From Bacteroidota bacterium (GTDB taxonomy: Bacteria; Bacteroidota; Bacteroidia; Chitinophagales; Chitinophagaceae): a stretch of 8,889 bases of DNA. The stretch spans positions 1 through 8,889 of the forward strand of contig JAFAAT010000181.1 in the NCBI GenBank assembly GCA_023426425.1, given 5' to 3'. Each line of letters starts with the position of its first letter. The first letter of the stretch is position 1. The notes under the pieces are model-generated. The model had not been told where the DNA came from and did no database searches. It worked only from the letters and a program-made list of their open reading frames with translations. Shown here piece by piece: positions 1 through 6,387 of this stretch. Both the position numbers and the translations under genes were made by a program.

Positions 1-59
1 ATGCAGTGCTTAAACATCTGACCGATGAGGTTGTAAAGAAACATAATCAAACGCTATAA
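1..59 (+). CDS. Possible C-terminal end of an upstream gene (partial)
   Basis: Reading from base 3, a frame is open from the window edge to a TAA at 57-59. It translates as AVLKHLTDEVVKKHNQTL, which looks like an ordinary charged protein C-terminus, probably helical. The other two plus-strand frames stop within the first 21 bases (TAA at 11-13, TGA at 19-21). The fragment is only 18 codons, so an open frame by chance is quite possible and the family cannot be recognised. If real, it is co-directional with the downstream operon and ends 67 bases before its first start codon. Confidence 0.35.
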   Translation, partial: AVLKHLTDEVVKKHNQTL

Positions 60-74
60 ATTATGAAATAAACA

Positions 75-104
75 TTTTACCTTTCGGTGAAGCTTCTTTG
101 TTTT
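75..104 (+). terminator. Weak hairpin plus T-rich tract, possible terminator of the upstream gene
   Basis: Bases 75-81 (TTTTACC) can pair with 86-92 (GGTGAAG) around a TTTC loop. Two G-U pairs are needed and there are only two G-C pairs. A T-rich run, CTTCTTTGTTTT, follows at 93-104. The layout resembles an intrinsic terminator placed between an upstream gene and the operon at 127, but the stem is weak. The same bases include TACCTTTC, one mismatch from the Bacteroidota -7 box TAnnTTTG, so the region could instead belong to a promoter. Confidence 0.22.
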
Positions 105-126
105 ACGCATGCCAAAGCCTTAAAAA

Positions 127-1569
127 ATGAAAAGGTTTATCATACTGGCAGTTGCCATCCTCGTCTGTGCGACACAGCTCCGGGCACAGCTGATCTCCGT
201 GCTGACACCAAACTCCGGTACTCCCGGACAATCAGCAGATGTCATGATCCGAGGCATCAATACACATTTCCAGTCAGGACTTTCCGAAGCCGATTTTGGA
301 CCGGGCATCACCGTGCAAAAGCTCACAGTCTTCAACGCACTCACCTCCACGGCAACCATTCAGGTGAGCCAGAACGCTATACCTGGCCCACGCACCGTCA
401 GGGTCACAACAGGTGCTGAACAGGCGGAAATGGTACAGGGTTTCGAAGTATTCTCGGGGGTGGGCAACTTCACCGCCAATATCGAGATTATTCCGATCGA
501 AACGATTTCACTCGCTGATCTCGACCTTACAAGACCACAGTCGGCACCTGTGCTTTTCTTCGTCAACATCTATAATGACGCCACCGCTAAGAATGTACGT
601 GTCACCGTAGACCTTCAGTCGCAAACACGCGGCAATATCGGCAAGCTTATACTCAATAGCCGTGCGCTCAACAGCAATCAGTACTTACGTATCACGAACA
701 GGGATTTCAATGATCTAAGCCTCAATGGCGGTTCCGGAAACCAATTCCTGAATGAGGTGCAGGCGCTTGGTACCTTCCCTCCTGATAACTACACTTTCAG
801 CCTGGAAGTGCGGGATCAGAATAATAATCTTTTAGGCGCAGACGCAGGTAATACAGTTATTACGAACACCCGCGTGAATCCCGAACTCATCGCACCGGGT
901 GCGCCTTTCTCACTGCAACTCGAGGAGGTATATACACCCTTTCCCCTGTTCCAGTGGTTTGGACAGATGGACCGCTTCGACTTTGCACTATATGAATTGA
1001 GAGAGGGGCAATCACCCGAGGAAGCAGTGCGCACATTGGCCGTGTTTAGAAAGACTGATCTTACTTCGAACAATTTTCTTTACCCGGTATACGCGGAGAA
1101 GCTGATCCCGGGGAAATCCTATGCCTGGCAGGTACAGGGTAAAATCAGCGGCGCTTCCGGTCAGCAGTATTTCCCAAGTTCTGTGTTCCGTTTCCGTTAT
1201 AGTGGCGCCGGTACACCTGTTACAACTGAAGTACCTGCAGTGGCGAGCATACAGCTGATGCCGCTGGAAATAGAACTTGAGCCCGGAGCTGTGTTCAAGT
1301 TTAACGCTTTGTTTTTTGACAGCGAAAACAACCCCCTCACTAACGTCAGTCCTCAATGGACTCTATCCTCGCCCAAAGGCACAATCAGCGCTGATGGTCT
1401 GCTCACCGCAGGCACGCAGCCGGGCACTTTTGCAGTGATAGTAAAATCCGGGAGCACCACCGAGTATGCCACGGTCACGATCAGGAGTAAACAGCCCGCC
1501 GCGCAAGTCAATGTAGCGGAGTGGATGATTGATGGGCTTATTGATCAGTTATTCGGACTACCAAAATAA
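127..1569 (+). CDS. Secreted modular surface protein with TIG-like, FN3-like and Big2-like domains
   Basis: A 480-aa exported protein with no recognisable enzyme motif. Residues 1-20 are a type I signal peptide (MKRF, hydrophobic core, LRA|Q). Residues about 23-109 form an IPT/TIG-like Ig fold: it opens with LTPNSGTPGQ, then DVMIRG, and ends GFEVF. Residues about 115-250 are a beta-rich module containing GTFPPDNYTFSLEVRD. Residues about 255-358 look FN3-like, with PLFQW and GKSYAWQVQG. Residues about 373-452 resemble a Big2-type bacterial Ig domain (PQWTLSSPKGTISADGLLTA). A 20-residue hydrophobic tail ending WMIDGLIDQLFGLPK follows. The start at 127 is chosen because it gives the complete signal peptide; the leader is A-rich (TTAAAAA) without a Shine-Dalgarno site. 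It is the first gene of the likely operon, 22 bases before the next. I infer a binding or structural role in the envelope. Domain classes are by eye; the export call is firm. Confidence 0.88.
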   Translation: MKRFIILAVAILVCATQLRAQLISVLTPNSGTPGQSADVMIRGINTHFQSGLSEADFGPGITVQKLTVFNALTSTATIQVSQNAIPGPRTVRVTTGAEQAEMVQGFEVFSGVGNFTANIEIIPIETISLADLDLTRPQSAPVLFFVNIYNDATAKNVRVTVDLQSQTRGNIGKLILNSRALNSNQYLRITNRDFNDLSLNGGSGNQFLNEVQALGTFPPDNYTFSLEVRDQNNNLLGADAGNTVITNTRVNPELIAPGAPFSLQLEEVYTPFPLFQWFGQMDRFDFALYELREGQSPEEAVRTLAVFRKTDLTSNNFLYPVYAEKLIPGKSYAWQVQGKISGASGQQYFPSSVFRFRYSGAGTPVTTEVPAVASIQLMPLEIELEPGAVFKFNALFFDSENNPLTNVSPQWTLSSPKGTISADGLLTAGTQPGTFAVIVKSGSTTEYATVTIRSKQPAAQVNVAEWMIDGLIDQLFGLPK

Positions 1570-1591
1570 ATAACGCTAAAAACGTACGACT

Positions 1592-4579
1592 ATGTACAAG
1601 CAAACGCGTACCGGGATCATCATCCTGTTGGTCCTGCTGTCAGCACAGGGCGCACAGGCGCAGGTCAAGCTTTATGTGAGCAAGCAGTCTGGCGCTTCAT
1701 CGAGTCATAGCGGCTCCTATTCCAAGCAGACAGACAACTATGAACAGGGGACAGTCTATATAAGTGGCGGCGGGTTACTGAGCTACACGGTGGATCCTTC
1801 TGATCTGAGTATTCAGCCCAATGAGAGCAAGAGCTGGAACGGCAGCATTTCTGCAGATGTGGCAGGAGCACCCGCGGCGGGGAGTTCAGCGAACGCCCAG
1901 CTCATGATCAACTATAATCTTTCGTACAGTCGCCCTTACGGCGCCGGCACTAATGGTTCTGTGACCAGTACCTACTACTGCTCCGATAATGGGTCTGCTT
2001 CCGGCAATGGAGGTTGTGGCTACCATGATGGTTCTCCGGGCGCACACGAGATCGTCAACGACGTTGGTACACATAACCGTGACTTTGAAATTGTGAGTAT
2101 TCTGGCGGAACTCCCGGATACGATCTGTCTGGGTGCTACCGGTCAGAATTCGGTGACTGTCACCACCTATCCTGCAGATGGAGGCACATACACCTGGACC
2201 AGTTCTCACCCTTCGGTACAGATCACCAATGGTGACCAGAAAACTGCGACAATCAAGCTACTCGACACCTCGGTGAAGAATGCTACCGTCAAGGTCACGT
2301 TCGAGATTGGCGGTGTTAGCTACTATGATGAGGGCGTGCTTTCGACCTGTGAGTGTTCGTGTAAACCCATCACTGCGGGAATTACTGCTGGTCCTTTTCA
2401 GCTCAACTTCAATGCACCGCCTGATGCGGCATCTCCGGATAACGAGGGGAATTGTGCCTACACTAGCAACAATGCGTCTTTCAATATGACCATGACAGGT
2501 ACAATTGAGCGCCAGGTGCAGATTCCCGGTGACGCGACTGTGAGCTTCAAGAAGAATTGTAAAACAGGCACACTGGGAGAAGTATCCATTTCATGGAATG
2601 GTGACATTGAGATTCCTGAACTCGAAGTGCAGGGTGTGAAGATTGTAAAGCTCAACCTCACTGCGATTAACCTCACCGTGGCTACTAATGGGAATGTGTC
2701 GGGAGATGTAACCATCAAAGCCACCAATCCTGTAGATCGAGATCTTTCTATGGGTAAGGGATTCGTGATGCTGCGGCAGGGGTTGAATAGTAATATTACA
2801 TTCAGCTTCAGCAATACCAATGGCTTTGCCGGCACGTTCGACTTCAGCGGGCTCCATGGAATAAAAATCGACCTGGTGAAAAAAGACAATGGTGTCGATG
2901 TGATTCTAGCTGATTTTACAGGTGATATGACAGCAGACGGCACCCTCACGGGCACGCTGGCCGCACATGTCGATGCCTCGTATAAAACCAACCTGTTCCG
3001 CATTACATTGAAAGAGCTGGCGCTCGGACTTGAAATGAAAATACCTCAAGCAAGCTTCAGGCTCACCAATGGCAACGGCAAGGTGCAGGTTTCAGAGATG
3101 CGCGCAGTGACGGGAACTATCGACCTTGGTTTAAACTTCCCCGGCAATGGAGGTTGCCAGGCGACGGTGAATGCTGCAGATATGACCGCCTTCTCTATGA
3201 CACTTAGTGAATTCACGCTACAGGCAGATTTCAATGCAGATTTCGACCTTACCAAGGTGAATGGAAGCCTCAAGGCGAAGCATGAACAATTCGATGCCAA
3301 GATAGATGTAAGCCAGTTTGAAGTGGAAAATGGCGCGCTCACCAAATTTACTGCGGCTGGTGCTGTCAGATACAAAGCATTCAAGTTTACGCTTGAGAAT
3401 GCGAACTATAACAATCCGCCCAGTGAGCTAAACATTACAGCGAAGGTGGAAATCAATACCACAGGCGCACAAGCCATGTTGCAGGTCTCCGAGTTCAAGA
3501 TTGCCGAAGCAGGGACTATCACTGTCGGCGGGATCTCAGGTGAGTTTAATAAGGCGCCAGCTTCGTTCTCGTTCAATGCGACGTTTGGACAGAACAAATT
3601 TGCAGGTAGCTTCAACGGTAGTTTTGCCAGCATTGGGCTTGATGGTGCCATAGATATTGGCACAGATGGTGATCCGGCTTTCAACTACGCCTATTTCGCT
3701 ATTACTGCCAGAGGAAATGTGCCTCTCGGACAGTCGGGTCTAAAGCTCACGCAGGTTGGAGGAAAAGCAGGATTCAACTACGAGCTCATTTTTCCTGGAG
3801 GCAATGGTCAGCCCAACCTTGGCAGCTATATCATTGGCCTGAACCTCGGAGTAGCTGATGTGGCTAACATGTGTGAGGTGACAGGAGAGGCGATCGTACA
3901 GTTCAATACCTACAGCGGCAACACCGTGGTCACGCTGAATGGTGGCATTGCAGTACTCAAGAACAATACGTTCTTCAGTGGCAGCATGAATGTGAACTAC
4001 CGTATACCACAACAGACGATTGATGGCAGGGTAGGGGCTGTAGTGAAGATCCCTTCTAGTGGTTTTGTGGTGACCACAAACAACTGTAATGTAGACTTCA
4101 ATATCGGCAACGGCAGCTGGAGTGCAAATGGTGCCAACATGAGTGGCGAGATGTTCAACGGTATCATTCAGCTTTCAGGCGGAGGAATCAATATGAGTGG
4201 TTCGCTGAGCAATCCGACACAGATGAGTGGTAACCTCAGGGGGCGTGCTACAGCTTCTTTTGCCTATGGTTTGAGTGTAGGTGGATATGGGAATACGGTA
4301 AGCGGCACTATTAACCTCGGCATGAACTCGCAGATAAATGCGAACATCAACCAGGCGGGTTTAAGCGGCAGTTTTGGTGTTACAGCTACGGGCAATGGTA
4401 CGCTGACCTTTACGACCTGGCTGGGCAGCCAGTCGTTCCAGGGAAGTGCCATCGCCAATGGCAACATTGGCTACAACGGCGGCACACTGTCGCTGGATGG
4501 AACTATGGACGTCACCCTGCCGATAACGATACCATTCTGGGGGAACCAAATCTCCACGGGTATGAGCATTGCTATATAG
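1592..4579 (+). CDS. Large exported Asn/Gly/Thr-rich beta-repeat protein, function unknown
   Basis: A 995-aa protein I cannot assign to a named family. Residues 1-23 are a signal peptide cleaved at AQA|Q. The N-terminal quarter is Ser/Gly/Tyr-rich and includes an Ig-like stretch at about 173-250 (PADGGTYTWTSSHPSVQI), followed by a C-x-C-x-C cluster at residues 253-257. From about 290 to the C-terminus the protein is almost entirely predicted beta strand, alternating polar and hydrophobic residues, with a recurrent hydrophobic-[S/A]-G motif at residues 369, 412, 670, 795, 850, 861, 868, 878, 903 and 924. This suggests an elongated beta-solenoid, beta-groove or adhesin-like rod. It shares a general look with TamB/AsmA-type strand repeats, but has a cleavable signal peptide instead of a membrane anchor. 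The C-terminus (ISTGMSIAI) does not resemble a type IX sorting domain. It sits second in the operon, 55 bases before the FN3 gene. Confidence 0.88.
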   Translation: MYKQTRTGIIILLVLLSAQGAQAQVKLYVSKQSGASSSHSGSYSKQTDNYEQGTVYISGGGLLSYTVDPSDLSIQPNESKSWNGSISADVAGAPAAGSSANAQLMINYNLSYSRPYGAGTNGSVTSTYYCSDNGSASGNGGCGYHDGSPGAHEIVNDVGTHNRDFEIVSILAELPDTICLGATGQNSVTVTTYPADGGTYTWTSSHPSVQITNGDQKTATIKLLDTSVKNATVKVTFEIGGVSYYDEGVLSTCECSCKPITAGITAGPFQLNFNAPPDAASPDNEGNCAYTSNNASFNMTMTGTIERQVQIPGDATVSFKKNCKTGTLGEVSISWNGDIEIPELEVQGVKIVKLNLTAINLTVATNGNVSGDVTIKATNPVDRDLSMGKGFVMLRQGLNSNITFSFSNTNGFAGTFDFSGLHGIKIDLVKKDNGVDVILADFTGDMTADGTLTGTLAAHVDASYKTNLFRITLKELALGLEMKIPQASFRLTNGNGKVQVSEMRAVTGTIDLGLNFPGNGGCQATVNAADMTAFSMTLSEFTLQADFNADFDLTKVNGSLKAKHEQFDAKIDVSQFEVENGALTKFTAAGAVRYKAFKFTLENANYNNPPSELNITAKVEINTTGAQAMLQVSEFKIAEAGTITVGGISGEFNKAPASFSFNATFGQNKFAGSFNGSFASIGLDGAIDIGTDGDPAFNYAYFAITARGNVPLGQSGLKLTQVGGKAGFNYELIFPGGNGQPNLGSYIIGLNLGVADVANMCEVTGEAIVQFNTYSGNTVVTLNGGIAVLKNNTFFSGSMNVNYRIPQQTIDGRVGAVVKIPSSGFVVTTNNCNVDFNIGNGSWSANGANMSGEMFNGIIQLSGGGINMSGSLSNPTQMSGNLRGRATASFAYGLSVGGYGNTVSGTINLGMNSQINANINQAGLSGSFGVTATGNGTLTFTTWLGSQSFQGSAIANGNIGYNGGTLSLDGTMDVTLPITIPFWGNQISTGMSIAI

Positions 4580-4634
4580 TCTTGTGAATATCCAGTTCAT
4601 ATTGCCAAGTGAGAAAACATACAACTGAACTCAT

Positions 4635-6383
4635 ATGAAGTCCTGTTTATCCATACTCCTCCTGCTCCTGGTCTGCACAACCTCCGCACAGGAGCCAACT
4701 GCCAGTCTGCTCCTCCAAAGCCCGGACGGCAAGACTGTCAAGCTTCTCTGGGTGCTGAAAGCCTGGGATAAATCTCTTGATGGATTTGACCTGAAAAAGC
4801 GGTCTGGGAGAGGCGACTGGCAGAAGCTGAACAAGGCGCCGATTCTCCCGGAGATCAGTCTGCAGAAAGATTTCACTATAGTCGATACCGATCCGGTGGC
4901 TGCCGGAGACCTTAAGGCAGTCCTGGTGCAGAAAATCGGTGCAGGAGAGATGAAGGAGATTAGTCATACAGCATACATTGAAAAGCTGCGTACCGACCCC
5001 GATGCCATTAAAGCAGTCGCTATGATGACCGCATTGAATTACCAGCTTGCGCTGATCAACGGATTTGCTTTTGTAGATCGCAACACCAGTGCCGGTAGAT
5101 GGGAGTATGGGTTATTCCCGACGGGCTCGAACAAAGCACTGGCCACTGCCAGCTGGCAATTCGGCGAGCGTCCTGACCTTGACCTCATCACTGACATTAC
5201 TGCGCGGAAGACATCGGTAAAAAACAAGATTCAGCTAGTCTGGACTGTAGACAGTGTAAAAGCAAAAGCGGCACATCTTTCCGGCTTCAACATTTACCGG
5301 GAAGCGCGTAAACTTAACCAGGCTCCGGTGATGTCGCTGAATAGCGTCGGCTTGTATGAGTTTAGCTGGTTTGACTCATTGGAGGTTTTGCAAAAAACAC
5401 AATACAACATCAGCACAGTTTCTATTTTTGGAATAGAGTCTGCATTGCGGCCTTTCACTTATGATCCTGCGATGCATGCCCAAGACTATCAGGCTCCGGA
5501 GCTAATCGAACCTCTTTCTGAAGTGCAGGGTACGACTGCTAAGGTTCGCCTGAGCTGGACGCTGCCGAAGTCTCTCAACCAGCAACTTAAGGGATTCAGA
5601 ATGTACCGGGCAGATCTTCCTGCAGAACCGCGCACCATTTCAGAACTCCTTCCGCCAAATGCCCGAAGCTTCGATGATAAGACCCCGGCAGTCATTCCCA
5701 GCTATGTACGTTATCAGCTTCAAGCAATATACCAGGATGGAACTATTATGCAAAGCGGTGAACGCCTATTCTACTATGCACCGGCACTAAAGCCGTCGAA
5801 ACCGCAAGGTTTGAAAGCTACATGGACTAAGAAAGCTGATAAGCTTGTGGTGGATCTTAGCTGGAATGCTCCCGCAGCTGATGACTCACTCACGGACTAC
5901 TACCAGCTTTATGCTTCCGATGCGATTTCAGGTAAGCTTTACCTGCAGGCTGACCGCGGACGAATTGAAGGAAATACGATCAGCTATACCATCAACTATG
6001 GTAAAGGACAGCGTTATGATTTTGCGGTTTCCGCAATAGGCAAAAACCTGGTGGAAAGTGAACTTAGTGACACTGCTTCTGTACGTGTGCCAAGCCAGCA
6101 GCTACCCTATCCCAGGATTGAGAATGTGGCCGTAGACAGCAACCGTGTGAAGCTATTTTGGGACTACCCGGAGATCGCAGACCTGAAAGGATTTCGTGTG
6201 TTCCAGAATGGGAATATGGTGGCGAGCGAATTTGAGCTGAATAAAGCAGTGCGACAGTTTAGTACCCCATCGCTGAAGTGGAATACTACTTATGGTTTTA
6301 CTATCCAGGCTGTCACGGAAACCGGGGTGGAAAGCCCGATATCTGTGACACGGTCTGTGACTACCGATACCAAAAAAAGATAA
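4635..6383 (+). CDS. Exported protein with about five fibronectin type III-like domains
   Basis: A 582-aa protein with signal peptide residues 1-18 (TTSA|Q). Cys14 is preceded by LLV, which is not a good lipobox, so I do not call it a lipoprotein. FN3-like modules lie at roughly 22-115, 190-278, 287-382, 387-485 and 490-578. Each begins with a strand ending in W (VKLLW, IQLVW, VRLSW, VDLSW, VKLFW), and four of the five follow with a GF/YR-type strand (LDGFDLKKR, LSGFNIYRE, LKGFRMYRA, LKGFRVFQN). Between the first two lies a non-FN3 segment at about 120-188 that looks partly helical (DAIKAVAMMTALNYQLALI). FN3 domains in bacteria usually serve as spacers or in protein or glycan binding; no catalytic domain is present. 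The stop is only 4 bases before the outer-membrane gene, implying coupled translation and a shared role. Specific function is unknown. Confidence 0.9.
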   Translation: MKSCLSILLLLLVCTTSAQEPTASLLLQSPDGKTVKLLWVLKAWDKSLDGFDLKKRSGRGDWQKLNKAPILPEISLQKDFTIVDTDPVAAGDLKAVLVQKIGAGEMKEISHTAYIEKLRTDPDAIKAVAMMTALNYQLALINGFAFVDRNTSAGRWEYGLFPTGSNKALATASWQFGERPDLDLITDITARKTSVKNKIQLVWTVDSVKAKAAHLSGFNIYREARKLNQAPVMSLNSVGLYEFSWFDSLEVLQKTQYNISTVSIFGIESALRPFTYDPAMHAQDYQAPELIEPLSEVQGTTAKVRLSWTLPKSLNQQLKGFRMYRADLPAEPRTISELLPPNARSFDDKTPAVIPSYVRYQLQAIYQDGTIMQSGERLFYYAPALKPSKPQGLKATWTKKADKLVVDLSWNAPAADDSLTDYYQLYASDAISGKLYLQADRGRIEGNTISYTINYGKGQRYDFAVSAIGKNLVESELSDTASVRVPSQQLPYPRIENVAVDSNRVKLFWDYPEIADLKGFRVFQNGNMVASEFELNKAVRQFSTPSLKWNTTYGFTIQAVTETGVESPISVTRSVTTDTKKR

Positions 6384-6387
6384 GTCT

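Noticed and set aside
2458..3003. Long minus-strand open frame (181 codons) inside the 995-aa gene
   Set aside because: It lies wholly opposite a gene with clear signal peptide and beta-repeat pattern, and its translation is a low-complexity S/V/P/T-rich sequence typical of antisense shadow frames.
3224..3247. 12-base near-tandem duplication (GCAGATTTCAAT then GCAGATTTCGAC) encoding ADFNADFD
   Set aside because: A short two-copy repeat consistent with alternating-strand protein composition; no sign of a variable repeat tract.
4594..4631. Inverted repeat AGTTCA/TGAACT in the gap before the FN3 gene
   Set aside because: Only 6 bases per arm with a 26-base loop and no T-tract; expected by chance and not a credible terminator or operator.
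4635..4688. Lipoprotein signal at Cys14 of the FN3 protein
   Set aside because: The residues before the cysteine are LLV, lacking the small residues of a lipobox, while TTSA|Q just downstream is a good type I cleavage site.
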